The notes beneath the pieces are model-generated. The model was not told the origin of the DNA. It saw only the letters and a program-made list of their open reading frames with translations, and did not search any database. DNA of 64,000 bases from positions 3,162,001 to 3,226,000 of the forward strand of contig NZ_CP037858.1 of assembly GCF_006974125.1 (NCBI RefSeq), in the 5' to 3' direction. This DNA comes from Stenotrophomonas maltophilia (lineage in GTDB: Bacteria; Pseudomonadota; Gammaproteobacteria; Xanthomonadales; Xanthomonadaceae). Below are positions 55,893 through 64,000 of the stretch, piece after piece. Every line of letters begins with the position of its first letter. The first letter of the stretch is position 1. The position numbers and the translations under genes were made by a program.

Positions 55893-56696
55893 TTACTGCG
55901 GCAGCACTTCCAGCGTGGCCACGTAGCTCAGGCGGCGCTTCGCGGCCTGCTTCACCGAGGTCTTGTTGTCCTCGGTGCCGGTTTCCAGCCAGTACATGCC
56001 GGCTTCCGGCCAGGTCACCTTGATCTCGCCCTTGGCATCGCTGGTCAGCTTCAGTTCGTCCTGCGCGTTGCGGTAGCGGGTGGCGCCACGCACGATCTCG
56101 AATTCGAGTCCGGCGGTTGGCTTGCCGTCAACCAGTACGCGGAAGGTGGCTTCCTCGCCGGCGAACAGGTCGTTCGGGTGGCCGACGGCGACCAGCTCGA
56201 TGCCACGGTTGGTCGGCTTCAGCGCGGTGTCGTTCGGCGCGCCGTTGGTGACGAAGGTCTCCACGCGACCGACCGATTGGCTCACTTCCAGCTTCTTCGC
56301 ATCCTTCGGCAGTTCACCAAAGGTGGCGACGCTGCCGCGCCAGCGTTTGCGCTCGCCGTTCTGTTCGTAGGTGGCGAACAGGCCGTCGTTGACCGAGGCG
56401 ATGCGGTAGGTGCCCGCCTGCTTCAGTTCGATGTCGAACACGCTGCGGTACTTGCCGGTCGACGCGTTCTGCGGCTGCACGGTGCTGCCGTCCGGCGCGG
56501 TGATCACCAGCGATTCCAGGCGCAGCGGCACGTGGTTGAAGTAGAACAGGTCGTTGGAGACCGCACCGTCGACGGTGATCCACGGCGCGTTGCCGGCGAT
56601 CACGGTCTGCGAGGGCAGCAGCCAGGCCTTGTGGGCCAGGGCGGAGAAGGGAAGGGCAGCGGCCAGGGCGGCGGCGAGGACGAGCGTGCGCTTCAT
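55893..56696 (-). CDS. DUF4198 periplasmic protein
   Basis: A 267-residue secreted protein with a signal peptide (to about residue 21, [10 protein letters not shown]) and a DUF4198 domain of Ig-like strands. The mature start [14 protein letters not shown] has the conserved His and Trp typical of DUF4198/NikK-like proteins, some of which bind metal in the periplasm. It sits between DUF2271 and apbE; metal or siderophore binding is inferred from context. A palindrome at 56737-56770 precedes it. Confidence 0.88.
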   Translation of the reverse strand: MKRTLVLAAALAAALPFSALAHKAWLLPSQTVIAGNAPWITVDGAVSNDLFYFNHVPLRLESLVITAPDGSTVQPQNASTGKYRSVFDIELKQAGTYRIASVNDGLFATYEQNGERKRWRGSVATFGELPKDAKKLEVSQSVGRVETFVTNGAPNDTALKPTNRGIELVAVGHPNDLFAGEEATFRVLVDGKPTAGLEFEIVRGATRYRNAQDELKLTSDAKGEIKVTWPEAGMYWLETGTEDNKTSVKQAAKRRLSYVATLEVLPQ

Positions 56697-56736
56697 GCGG
56701 AAGACTCCAGTGGATGCGGGGTGATGCGACAAGAGC

Positions 56737-56770
56737 GAGGGGATTAGGACTTAATCCCCTCCGTCCCCTT
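56737..56770. repeat. Shortened copy of the 8.1-kb inverted repeat
   Basis: GAGGGGATTA (56737-56746) pairs with TAATCCCCTC (56752-56761) and is followed by CGTCCCCTTTT. The sequence TTAATCCCCTCCGTCCCC is identical to the arm at 8120-8139. Only part of the left arm is kept, so a 10-bp hairpin remains. It lies inside the iron operon, between DUF2271 and DUF4198. Confidence 0.7.
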
Positions 56771-56771
56771 T

Positions 56772-57290
56772 TCAGGGTTTGACGGCGAGGGTGACCTGGC
56801 CCAGTTCGGTGGCGCCCTGCGCCTTGCCGTTCTGCGCGGCGGTGGCTGGCCAGGTGAAGGGGATCTTCAGCAGTTCGCGGCCGCCGACTTCGCGCACCGC
56901 TTCCACTACCAGGGTGTAGTTGCCCGGGGCCAGCTGCTTCAGTGCCGGCTGCTTGTCGTTGAACGACAGCGCGTGCTTGCCGGCCGGGCGGGTCGGGCCG
57001 GTCACGCCGTCCACCGGCACCTGCAGGGTGCGGCCGCTCTTGCGCCACCACTGGCGCAGGTCGGGCAGCCACTTGGTGCCATGGCCTTCGCTGTTGCTGG
57101 TCTGCTGGTACCAGACCGAGAGGTTGGCCGCGACCTTCTGGTCGGCGCCTTCCAGCCACACGGCCACATACGGGCGGTGGTATTCGGCGACGTTGAGCTT
57201 GGGCACTTCGACGTTGATGTCGAGGGTGGTGGCATAGGCTGGCGAGGTGGCCAGCAGGCCGCTGAGGGCGATGGTCAGGGTGACGCGCAT
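56772..57290 (-). CDS. DUF2271 protein, candidate flavinylated electron carrier
   Basis: A 172-residue secreted protein: signal peptide to about residue 20 (TSPAYATTL), then a DUF2271 domain. It carries DGVTGPT at residues 94-100, close to the ApbE target consensus D-x-x-[ST]-G-A-[ST], with Pro99 in place of Ala; Thr100 would receive FMN. DUF2271 proteins near ApbE have been proposed as flavinylated redox carriers for iron acquisition. The adjacent apbE, PepSY, flavoreductase and TonB receptor genes support this. Confidence 0.87.
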   Translation of the reverse strand: MRVTLTIALSGLLATSPAYATTLDINVEVPKLNVAEYHRPYVAVWLEGADQKVAANLSVWYQQTSNSEGHGTKWLPDLRQWWRKSGRTLQVPVDGVTGPTRPAGKHALSFNDKQPALKQLAPGNYTLVVEAVREVGGRELLKIPFTWPATAAQNGKAQGATELGQVTLAVKP

Positions 57291-57316
57291 GGGGCGGCTC
57301 CGGAAACGGGGAAAAG

Positions 57317-57955
57317 TCAGTGGATCAGCAGCAGGGCGATCAGCAGCGGGATCATCAGGCCGAGGCCGACCAGCGGCCAGGTCATGCGCCGCTGCCGTGC
57401 ATGGAGGTGCAGCAGGAACAGGCCGGTGATGCAGAACACCAGGCAGGCCACGGCGAACAGGTCCAGGAACCAGCCCCACGCCGGGCCGGCATTGCGGCCC
57501 TTGTGCAGGTCGTTGAGGTAGGACACCGCGCCGCGCGAGGTTGATTCGTACTCCACCGCGCCGGTCTCGCGATCGATGCTCAACCACGCGTCGCCACCCG
57601 GTCGTGGCAGCGACAGGTAGATCTCCTCGGCCGACCACTCGGCCGGGCGGCCGCCGATGGCGATGCCCAGCTGCGTATCCAGCCATTGCCGGGCGGGGCG
57701 CGGGATCGGCGCATTGCCGTTTTCGCGCGTGCCGAGCTGGCCAAGCAGATCGGCTGGCAGTTCCAGGTGCTGGTTCTGCACCTGTGGCTTGGCCTCGATC
57801 TTCGCGGCATGGTTGAGGGTCAGGCCGGTCACCGCGAACAGCAGCATGCCGATCAGGCACACCGCCGAGCTGATCCAGTGCCACTGGTGCAGCGTCCGCA
57901 GCCAGAAGCCACGGCTTTGTTGCTGCTGCACGGCGGAAGAGGCAGGACGGCTCAC
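57317..57955 (-). CDS. PepSY-type membrane protein
   Basis: A 212-residue protein with an N-terminal helix ([23 protein letters not shown], about residues 25-47), a periplasmic PepSY-like domain (about 50-155) and two C-terminal helices (about 160-210). Conserved His (LHQWHW, NDLHKG, HLHARQ) may bind heme, as suggested for PepSY_TM proteins that pass electrons to ferric siderophores. It lies between the TonB receptor and DUF2271 with a 26-base gap to the latter. Confidence 0.9.
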   Translation of the reverse strand: MSRPASSAVQQQQSRGFWLRTLHQWHWISSAVCLIGMLLFAVTGLTLNHAAKIEAKPQVQNQHLELPADLLGQLGTRENGNAPIPRPARQWLDTQLGIAIGGRPAEWSAEEIYLSLPRPGGDAWLSIDRETGAVEYESTSRGAVSYLNDLHKGRNAGPAWGWFLDLFAVACLVFCITGLFLLHLHARQRRMTWPLVGLGLMIPLLIALLLIH

Positions 57956-58052
57956 GGCACGGTTCGAGGCGGACGGGGACTGCCCATTACATCATTGGTG
58001 AGAATAGCTCGCAATTGCGTGTCGTTCTGTATCCCGGAGGGGCCCTTGCTGG

Positions 58053-58165
58053 TTTCCGCCAGCGGCCGGCACTACCGCTACCGCGGATCGTGGATGAAGC
58101 GGTGCCGACCAAGGTCGGCACCCACCGGAGCAGGGCAATGCCGGTCAGTGGCCGGCACTGCCGGT
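58053..58165. repeat. Cluster of three SMAG palindromes between the TonB receptor and PepSY genes
   Basis: Copies: GCCAGC-GGCCGGCACTAC near 58058-58075, GTGCCGACC-AA-GGTCGGCACCCACC near 58102-58125 and ATGCCGGTCAGTGGCCGGCACTGCC near 58138-58162. Two are imperfect. The cluster splits the operon, so receptor transcript levels could differ from those of the downstream redox genes. Confidence 0.7.
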
Positions 58166-58174
58166 GCGCGGCGG

Positions 58175-60595
58175 TCAGAACTTCGCGTTCAACGAAATCC
58201 AGTAGCTGCGGCGCTGGTCCTTGGTCGCGTAATCGTCCACGCAGTTGAACTCGCTCTGGCTGATCAGCAGGCACGACTGCGAGACGAAGTTCTTGTCGAA
58301 CAGGTTGTTGACCCGCGCATTGACCGTCAGCCATGGCGTGGCCTTCCAGCTGCCACCCAGGTGGAAGATGGTGTAGTCCTCGTAGTAGCGGGTCTGGCTG
58401 GCGCCGTTGGCGTCCAGCAGCGTGTCGCGGTAGCGGTCGTAGCGGCCCTCGCCGATCAGCGACAGGCTGATGGCCTCGTTGAGCTGCCAGTTCAGGCTGG
58501 CATTGGCCATGTGCTTGGCCGGGGTGGTGCCGGTGATCGGCAGCCCCTTCTGCGGGCCGCTGGTCTGCTCGCTCCTGGTCCAGGTGTAGTTGCCGCGCAG
58601 CTGCAGGGTGTCGAGCAGGTCGACGTGGCCGGCCAGTTCGGCACCACGGGTTTCGGCCTTGTCGATGTTCACGCTCTGGGTGAAGGTGCTGTAGCCCAGC
58701 GCCGCCCAGCCCGGGCCGATGTCCACGCAGTAGCCGCTGCCGGCCGGTGCCACTTCGCAGTTCGGGAAGGTGCCGCCGCTGGCGATCTTGTCCTCGAACT
58801 TATTGATGAAGCCGGTGACGTTGAAGCCCCAGCGCTGGCCTTCGTAGTAGGCGGCCAGCTCGTAGTTGGTGCTGGTTTCCGGCTTCAGGTTCGGCGAGCC
58901 CACCAGCGGCAGCACGCCCTGGCCACCAAAGCCGGTGATGCCCGGGAACAGCTGGTCCGGACGCGGGGTCTTGTAGCCGGTGCTGACGCCACCCTTGAAG
59001 GTCCACGCATCGCTGGCATTCCACACCAGGTAGCCGCGCGGGCTGAGATGGCTGCCGAAGATGTTGTGGTCGTCGTAGCGCAGGCCGAAGGTGGCAGTCA
59101 GAGTGTCGGTCAGCGCCCAGTTGTCCTCGGCGAACAGCGCCCACATGCGATGCTTCTGCCTGGTGTTGCTGCGGTAGCCGGCGCCGTCCATGCCGAACAC
59201 GCCGTCGATCATGTCGGTGTCGTTGTACTGGCCGCCGACAGTGAGCTTGTGCGCGCCGAAGTCCAGATCCAGCATCGTGTCGAGCACGTAGCCTTCCAGT
59301 TCCATGGTGCGCAGCGGACGCGGCAGGAAGGCCTGCAGGCGCGCCATTTCACTGGGGTTGAGTGCGGTCAGCGCATTGCCACGGCCGGCCGCGCAGTTGC
59401 TGGCGGCACCGGTACGACGGCACACGTCGTTCCACAACGTCTGCAGGTTGGCGCGCTCGTCAAGGGTCAACGGCAGCGATCGGCCGAGGTTGCTGCTCTT
59501 GCTGTGGGTCAGCGAGGTCTGCCAGGTGCCGAAGCTGTAACGGCCCTGGTGGGTCAGCGACAGCTGGTCGCGCTCGTAGCGCTGGTAGGCGGTGTAGCCC
59601 ACGCGCGGCTGCACCACGCGGCGGGTGACCGTGCCGTTGCCGTTCGGGTTGGGAATGACTGCGTTACCCACGCGCCACAGGCTGGCCAGGCTGTCCAGGG
59701 TGCCGGTCTGGCCTTGGCTGTTGTCGTACTTCTGCCGCGAGACGTCGTAGTCCAGCCACAGCTCGTGGTCATCGTTGACGCGGAAGTCCAGGCGCACGCC
59801 GGTATTCCAGTTGGTGTTGGCCACCGACTTGCCGCCGCCACCGAAGCCGATGCTGCGCTCCCAAAGCGTGCCGTCGGGAAGGGTCAGTGCATCCCATTCC
59901 GGATTCGATGCCTTGGCATCGTAGTAGCTGCCGCGCACCGCCAGGCTGAGGCGGTCCTTCAGCAGCGGGCCGCTGAGGTACAGGTCGGTGGTGCGTGCAT
60001 CGCCGAACTGGTCGTCCTGCTGCACGGTGAAGCCCTGGGTGAGCGCGCCATGCCAGCTGTCCTGGTTGCGACGGGTGATGATGTTGATCACGCCGCCCAT
60101 CGCGTCCGAGCCGTACAGCGTTGACATCGGGCCGCGCACCACTTCGATGCGCTCGATCGCATCCAGCGGCGGCAGGTAGGCGAACTGGCCGCCGCCGAAG
60201 TTGTTCGGGTACAGCTGGCCGACATTGCTCTGGCGGCGGCCGTCGATCAGCACCAGGGTGTATTCGGAGGGCAGGCCGCGCATGGAGATGGTGGCGCGGC
60301 CGTTCTTGTCGGTGGCCTCCAGGCCGACGTCGATGCCTTCCACGTCGCGCAGCGCATCGACCAGGTTGGTGTAGGGGCGCTTGCTCAGTTCCTCGCGGCT
60401 GACCACGCTGATGCTGGCCGGTGCATCGACCACCTTCTGTTCGAAGCCGGAGGCGGTGACCACCACCTTGTCCAGCGTCTGCGGGGCGCCGGCGACCTCT
60501 CCATGCGCGAAAGCAGGGGCCGCCATCGTCGCCAGCACGGCGCTGGTCAGCAGGGGGCGGGACAGGGACGAACGGACACGATGGCGCTGGGCCAT
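58175..60595 (-). CDS. TonB-dependent outer-membrane receptor
   Basis: An 806-residue receptor for an iron complex. It has a signal peptide (to about residue 30, MAAPAFAHG), a TonB box VVVTASG near residue 44, a plug domain (about 55-170, with DGRRQSNVGQLY and RGPMSTLYGSDAMGGVINIITRR) and a long beta-barrel ending in the C-terminal Phe of SLNAKF. The ligand is unknown; the plug resembles the FepA/colicin-type receptors. ATG 60595 gives the signal peptide. It heads the redox genes and follows a possible Fur site. Confidence 0.93.
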   Translation of the reverse strand: MAQRHRVRSSLSRPLLTSAVLATMAAPAFAHGEVAGAPQTLDKVVVTASGFEQKVVDAPASISVVSREELSKRPYTNLVDALRDVEGIDVGLEATDKNGRATISMRGLPSEYTLVLIDGRRQSNVGQLYPNNFGGGQFAYLPPLDAIERIEVVRGPMSTLYGSDAMGGVINIITRRNQDSWHGALTQGFTVQQDDQFGDARTTDLYLSGPLLKDRLSLAVRGSYYDAKASNPEWDALTLPDGTLWERSIGFGGGGKSVANTNWNTGVRLDFRVNDDHELWLDYDVSRQKYDNSQGQTGTLDSLASLWRVGNAVIPNPNGNGTVTRRVVQPRVGYTAYQRYERDQLSLTHQGRYSFGTWQTSLTHSKSSNLGRSLPLTLDERANLQTLWNDVCRRTGAASNCAAGRGNALTALNPSEMARLQAFLPRPLRTMELEGYVLDTMLDLDFGAHKLTVGGQYNDTDMIDGVFGMDGAGYRSNTRQKHRMWALFAEDNWALTDTLTATFGLRYDDHNIFGSHLSPRGYLVWNASDAWTFKGGVSTGYKTPRPDQLFPGITGFGGQGVLPLVGSPNLKPETSTNYELAAYYEGQRWGFNVTGFINKFEDKIASGGTFPNCEVAPAGSGYCVDIGPGWAALGYSTFTQSVNIDKAETRGAELAGHVDLLDTLQLRGNYTWTRSEQTSGPQKGLPITGTTPAKHMANASLNWQLNEAISLSLIGEGRYDRYRDTLLDANGASQTRYYEDYTIFHLGGSWKATPWLTVNARVNNLFDKNFVSQSCLLISQSEFNCVDDYATKDQRRSYWISLNAKF

Positions 60596-60740
60596 GGCAG
60601 TTACCTCGAAAGATGCAGGGAGGTGCGATGCCGGGCGCGAAGGGCGCGGCATGCGTGGGAAGCCCGGTCAGGGGCGGCAGGGATGAAGCAGGCAGCGGCG
60701 TGCGGGCGCGACCGCGCAGGCGGTCACGTCGGGCCGTTGA

Positions 60741-61247
60741 TCAGGCGAGCGGCGGCGCCTGGCCGCGTTGCTGGCGACGCCCGGGCGCGTCGGCCCAGGG
60801 CGTGTCCGGAGCGGCCAGTGGCCAGTCCGTGCGCACGCCAGGCATGGCCGGCGTGGCGGGTACGAGTTCAAGTTCGGTACGCAGCCACTGGCTGGCCAGC
60901 AGCAGCGGCGAACGGGCCTTCTCGGCCGCTTTCACCGGGGTGGAGGCACAGCGGCGCAGCTTGGCCGGTGCTTCTTCCTGCAATGGGCCTTCGCCGCCGC
61001 GTTCTTCCAGCGGTACCTGCACGGTCGCCGCTGTCGCCGGATGCGGCAGCAGCGGCAGGGTGCCCAGCAGCAACGCCAGCATCGCCACCCACGCCAGCAG
61101 GCTGGCCAGCGCGGGACGCTGGCCGCGCGCTATGAATGAGAATCGGCGCTGGGACGACGGCTGAAACACGGAAATTCCAGGCTGGAACGATGCGGAAGCG
61201 AAGCGCAGGCGGCGTTGCGATGCCGAATCGCTGGCACTCACGTTCAT
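60741..61247 (-). CDS. Hypothetical protein with one membrane segment, first gene of the iron operon
   Basis: A 168-residue protein with one hydrophobic helix (SLLAWVAMLALLLGTLPLLP, about residues 49-68) and a Pro/Ala/Glu-rich remainder. I recognise no family. It lies 145 bases upstream of the TonB receptor and just downstream of a Fur-like site, so it is probably co-expressed. ATG 61247 is the first in frame. Confidence 0.6.
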   Translation of the reverse strand: MNVSASDSASQRRLRFASASFQPGISVFQPSSQRRFSFIARGQRPALASLLAWVAMLALLLGTLPLLPHPATAATVQVPLEERGGEGPLQEEAPAKLRRCASTPVKAAEKARSPLLLASQWLRTELELVPATPAMPGVRTDWPLAAPDTPWADAPGRRQQRGQAPPLA

Positions 61248-61270
61248 CCGCAGGACGACACCGGAAGGAT

Positions 61271-61292
61271 TCTAATTGGGAATCATTGTTAA
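61271..61292 (-). promoter_or_regulatory. Possible Fur box upstream of the iron operon
   Basis: TAATTGGGAATCATTGTTAA resembles the Fur consensus: the right half AATCATTGTT matches 8 of 10 positions, the left half only 3 of 9. It lies 25-45 bases upstream of the first gene, a place where Fur would block transcription. The context is right for iron control; the match is moderate. Confidence 0.45.
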
Positions 61293-61330
61293 GTGCAAAT
61301 GTGATTGATTCACGGTCGGGAGGGCCGACG

Positions 61331-62404
61331 TCAAGCGGGTTGCGGGCGCCGACGGTGCAGCTTGCGCGCGAAGGACTGAAGTGGCTGCTCCACCCATTTG
61401 AACAATACTTGGCTGGCAATCAGGCAGAGCGATAGTGCTCCGACGAGAAAAAGCACGTGCTGAAACCATGAATGAGGCCCGCCGAGCTTGTTTGCCAGTA
61501 CGACACACAGCGAGATGATGAAGAAATGCGACAGGTAAAGAGAATACGAACTATCGCCGAGCGAGTGCAGCCACGCTGGTAGGCGTGGCCGACGATGTGC
61601 TTCCCAGTTCACCGCGCCAAGGACCACCGCTGCGCTGGCGCTCCCGAACAGGGCAACGCGTCCCAGCTCGCCTGGATGCTCGACGCCTGCAGCGTTCAGC
61701 CAGATGGCTGCGCAGACAAACATGCCGATGCCGCACAACAGCAGCGGCAGGCCGAGCCTGGCTGGCACTCTGCGCCAGTGCAGACCGATCAACGCTCCTG
61801 CAATGAACTCCCAGGTCAACGGTGATGATGCTAGGTGCATCGCTGGCGTTGTCTGCAGGCGCAAGGTCAGGACGATTGCCACGAGAAGCGCCCAGCCCAA
61901 CAGGTAGGCTGTCAGCCTGCGCTCGGGAACCAGGCAGATCGCAATTGCCATGGCCAGATAGAAATATGCTTCATGCACCAGTGTCCAACCCACCGGAATG
62001 ATCAGGGAGGCGCCGGGGGGCCAAAGCAGGAACGATGAAATCAGAGTTTGCGTATCAAACGCCGAGTTGGTGACTGGATTGCGCGCTACCCAGAATGCGC
62101 TCCAGGCTGCAATGCCTGCGCTCAACAGCCAGTAGATCGGCAGCACACGCCACGCCCGGCGGCTAAGGAACTGTAGTGATGCGCTTGGACTCTGGTATCG
62201 ACCGGCAGCGATGACGGTCATTACGAAACCGGAAATGACGAAGAACAGATCGACGCCGCTGTATCCAAAGCGAATCCAGGAGGGGAGTAGCGAGTTGCTT
62301 GCTCCAGCCGCTGCTTCAAAGCCCTTCAGATGAAACAGCACGACGGCCAGCGCCGCAATGCCGCGAAGTACCTGAATCGATGCGAAGGATTCAATTCCGT
62401 TCAT
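61331..62404 (-). CDS. Acyltransferase family 3 (OafA-like) membrane protein
   Basis: A 357-residue integral membrane O-acyltransferase of the OafA/YrhL type with about ten helices. The N-terminal SIQVLRGIAALAVVLFHLKGF holds the catalytic-type RGxxAxxVxxxH, and GYSGVDLFFVISGFVMT with GxxGVDxFFxxSGF follows. Such enzymes acetylate LPS O-antigen or other surface glycans. Its DNA looks more AT-rich than its neighbours and it separates two iron loci, so acquisition by transfer is likely. The acceptor is unknown. Confidence 0.9.
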   Translation of the reverse strand: MNGIESFASIQVLRGIAALAVVLFHLKGFEAAAGASNSLLPSWIRFGYSGVDLFFVISGFVMTVIAAGRYQSPSASLQFLSRRAWRVLPIYWLLSAGIAAWSAFWVARNPVTNSAFDTQTLISSFLLWPPGASLIIPVGWTLVHEAYFYLAMAIAICLVPERRLTAYLLGWALLVAIVLTLRLQTTPAMHLASSPLTWEFIAGALIGLHWRRVPARLGLPLLLCGIGMFVCAAIWLNAAGVEHPGELGRVALFGSASAAVVLGAVNWEAHRRPRLPAWLHSLGDSSYSLYLSHFFIISLCVVLANKLGGPHSWFQHVLFLVGALSLCLIASQVLFKWVEQPLQSFARKLHRRRPQPA

Positions 62405-62488
62405 TCCCTGAACCGTGTCGACCTGCTCCTGCGGAGAAGACTACAACAGGTCAGGGGTGCGGAAGACCTTCAAGGCAAATGGACAGGC

Positions 62489-63166
62489 TCAGACTTCGCT
62501 CCAGCGCCGCAGCAGGTTGTGGTACACGCCGGTCAGCTGCAGCACCGCTTCGGCGTCGCCACCGGTCTGCCGCAGGCGTTCGATCGAGCCGTCCATCTCC
62601 CACAGCAGGCGCCGCTGCACGTCGTCGCGGATCATGCTCTGCACCCAGAAGAACGAGGCCACGCGCGCGCCGCGGGTGACCGGATTGACCTTGTGCAGGC
62701 TGCTGGACGGGTACACGATCAGGTCGCCAGCGGGCAGCTTCACTTCGTGTTCGCCGTAGGTGTCGCTGATGATCAGCTCGCCGCCCTCGTACTCGTCCGG
62801 ATCGGACAGGAACAGGGTGCAGGAGATGTCCGAGCGCAGCTGCTCGCCGTTGGCCAGGTTCATCACCGCGCCGTCGACATGGAAACCGTAGGTGCCGCCA
62901 CCGCTGTAGCGGTTGAAGCGTGGCGGCAGGTACTTCAGCGGCAGCGCCGCGCTGAAGAACAGCGGGTGCCGGGCCAGCGCAACGAGGATGGTCTCACCCA
63001 GTTCGCGGCGCAACGGCGATGCCTCGGGCAGCTGCTGGTTGTGCTTGGCCTGCGCCCCCAGATGGCCGACGGTTTCGCGGCCATCGGTCCAATCGGCGGC
63101 ATCCAGGCGACGTCGGAATGCGGCCACCTGCTCGGCGCTGAGAATGTCGGGGATGTGCAGCAGCAT
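62489..63166 (-). CDS. piuC: Fe2+-dependent dioxygenase of the PiuC/YbiX family
   Basis: A 225-residue 2-oxoglutarate-type dioxygenase. Iron ligands are HVDG (His-x-Asp, about residues 96-98) and a distal His in [13 protein letters not shown], with a downstream Arg for the co-substrate. PiuC is typically next to the siderophore receptor PiuA and is iron-regulated; the receptor tail at the window's end fits that pair. The reaction is not known; modification of a siderophore-like ligand has been suggested. Confidence 0.92.
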   Translation of the reverse strand: MLLHIPDILSAEQVAAFRRRLDAADWTDGRETVGHLGAQAKHNQQLPEASPLRRELGETILVALARHPLFFSAALPLKYLPPRFNRYSGGGTYGFHVDGAVMNLANGEQLRSDISCTLFLSDPDEYEGGELIISDTYGEHEVKLPAGDLIVYPSSSLHKVNPVTRGARVASFFWVQSMIRDDVQRRLLWEMDGSIERLRQTGGDAEAVLQLTGVYHNLLRRWSEV

Positions 63167-63176
63167 GTAGGACTCC

Positions 63177-63896
63177 TCAGGGGGACGGCGGTGCGACCAG
63201 GGCGCGCACCTGCGGATGTGGGGACGCCGCCAGTTCCGGCACGATGTGCGCCATGAACGCCGGGCTGCCGTGGGCCAACGCCAGTTGCAGCCAGTGCACC
63301 GCCTGCTCGATCTGGCCGTCCTGCAGCAGGATCGATGCGTAGTTGGCCTGGCCGCGGAAATCGCCGGTCTCGGCGGCGCGCCGGTACCAGTCCAGCGCGG
63401 CCTGCGGATCGCGCCCGATCTCCAGGCCGTCCTCGAGATGGCGGGCCAGCAGGTTCATCGATTTGGCGTGGCCCAGGTGCGCGGCGCGGGTGTACAGCGC
63501 CAGCGCCTGCGCGCGGTCCTGTGGTACACCGCGGCCGGTGGCCAGCAGGTTGGCCAGGTTGTACAGGCCCCAGTCCAGGCCGGTATCGGCCGCGCGCCGG
63601 TACCACACCGCCGCCAGCGTCGGGTCGGCGACGGTGCCCTGGCCCAGCTCATGGCAGCGGCCGAGCATGTTCATCGCCATCGGTGCGCCGTTGTTGGCGG
63701 CGGTTTCGTACCAGAGTAGCGCGGCAGAGGCATCCTGCGCGGTGCCTTTGCCTTCCATGTGCATCTGCGCGAGCAGCAGTTGTGCATCGACCTGGCCGGC
63801 CTGCGCGGCATCGCGGATGTGCGCGAACGCGGCAGGCGGGTCGTGCTGCAGCAGCGCGGCCAGGGCGTCGCTGTCGATGGGAGTGCGGTTGGCCAT
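63177..63896 (-). CDS. Sel1-repeat (TPR-like) protein
   Basis: A 239-residue cytoplasmic protein made of about five Sel1-like repeats: recurring [15 protein letters not shown] units such as [44 protein letters not shown] and [20 protein letters not shown]. These form helical scaffolds for protein binding. It lies 10 bases before piuC on the same strand and 68 bases after a TonB receptor end, so it belongs to a piuA-sel1-piuC locus. The partner is unknown. Confidence 0.9.
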   Translation of the reverse strand: MANRTPIDSDALAALLQHDPPAAFAHIRDAAQAGQVDAQLLLAQMHMEGKGTAQDASAALLWYETAANNGAPMAMNMLGRCHELGQGTVADPTLAAVWYRRAADTGLDWGLYNLANLLATGRGVPQDRAQALALYTRAAHLGHAKSMNLLARHLEDGLEIGRDPQAALDWYRRAAETGDFRGQANYASILLQDGQIEQAVHWLQLALAHGSPAFMAHIVPELAASPHPQVRALVAPPSP

Positions 63897-63910
63897 GCAG
63901 TGAGTATCGC

Positions 63911-63947
63911 CGGAAACAAAAACGGCGGCAGGAGACCCTGCCGCCGT
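63911..63947 (-). terminator. Intrinsic terminator after the TonB receptor at the window end
   Basis: Read on the minus strand, ACGGCGGCAGG pairs with CCTGCCGCCGT (63947-63937 with 63932-63922) around a 4-base loop and is followed by TTTTTGTTTCC. It lies about 17 bases after the receptor stop. Transcription of sel1-piuC therefore needs read-through or its own promoter. Confidence 0.85.
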
Positions 63948-63964
63948 GGTGGAGCGGAGCTACA

Positions 63965-64000
63965 TCAGAACTTCACGTTCAGTGCCAGGGTGGCCGAGCG
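63965..64000 (-). CDS. C-terminal end of a TonB-dependent receptor (rest outside the window)
   Basis: The last 11 codons read RSATLALNVKF and stop. A beta-strand-like sequence ending in Phe is the outer-membrane insertion signal of beta-barrel proteins. With the sel1 and piuC genes following, a PiuA-type siderophore receptor is the likely identity, but only the tail is visible. Confidence 0.6.
   Translation of the reverse strand, partial: RSATLALNVKF

Noticed and set aside
61133..61150. A second Fur-like site, ATGAATGAGAATCGGCG
   Set aside because: It lies inside the coding region of the hypothetical gene and matches only one half of the consensus.

Overview
The window looks like a chromosomal segment of a Stenotrophomonas, most likely of the S. 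maltophilia complex. The evidence is the high GC content, the many short GTAG-tagged palindromes (SMAG-type REP repeats) with a matching REP-associated transposase, a divergent soxR/mfsA pair, and xanthomonad gene orders (yggS-proC next to pilT-pilU; PTS genes, rapZ, hprK, ptsN, hpf, rpoN, lptBAC, kdsCD, murA). The assignment rests on recalled gene order and repeat types, not on a database search. No tRNA, rRNA, CRISPR array or prophage was seen.

Layout. 1-11.3 kb: the 3' part of an RND efflux pump, a GFA-family protein, a DUF4105/lipoprotein-hydrolase pair, mfsA and soxR around a SoxR-type operator, an SDR/LysR pair, and proC with yggS. 11.4-21.6 kb: the twitching ATPases pilT and pilU, an aldo/keto reductase, a LysR regulator, small and membrane proteins, tag, and yqgE-ruvX-pyrB. 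21.6-23.6 kb: a RAYT transposase between its own repeats, a lipoprotein esterase and a zinc-ribbon protein. 23.6-35.7 kb (minus strand): mgtE, ptsI, HPr, EIIA, rapZ, hprK, ptsN, hpf, rpoN, lptB-lptA-lptC-kdsC-kdsD. This joins a regulatory PTS without a sugar permease, sigma-54, and LPS transport with Kdo synthesis. 35.7-45.7 kb: ibaG, murA, an EF-hand protein, two DUF3108 proteins, purN, membrane proteins, purM, then DUF2066-perM-hda. 46.2-53.2 kb: murU-amgK (cell-wall recycling), a GlsB-like protein, an M20 peptidase, a ComEA-like protein, two L,D-transpeptidase-family proteins and HutD. 53.3-64 kb (minus strand): an iron-uptake block with a TonB receptor, a PepSY protein, DUF2271, DUF4198, ApbE and a membrane flavoreductase, probably Fur-controlled, followed by an acyltransferase, a PiuC-type dioxygenase, a Sel1-repeat protein and the tail of another TonB receptor.

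The most unusual content is between genes. Four copies of a large hairpin element (about 15.74, 27.74, 45.74 and 46.03 kb) share one architecture: a long outer stem whose sequence differs from copy to copy but stays self-complementary, capped by two small hairpins that both display an RTCCMT loop. The small stems also change in a compensated way. Three of the four follow the 3' end of a gene in the same direction (hda, rapZ, murU). A second palindrome family, with conserved outer arms and a changing inner stem, has four copies (9.7, 23.5, 25.05 and 27.6 kb). A third 27-bp inverted repeat follows soxR and has a partial relative at 56.7 kb. The other highlight is the 53-60.6 kb cluster, which looks like an extracytosolic flavinylated electron-transfer system serving iron uptake.
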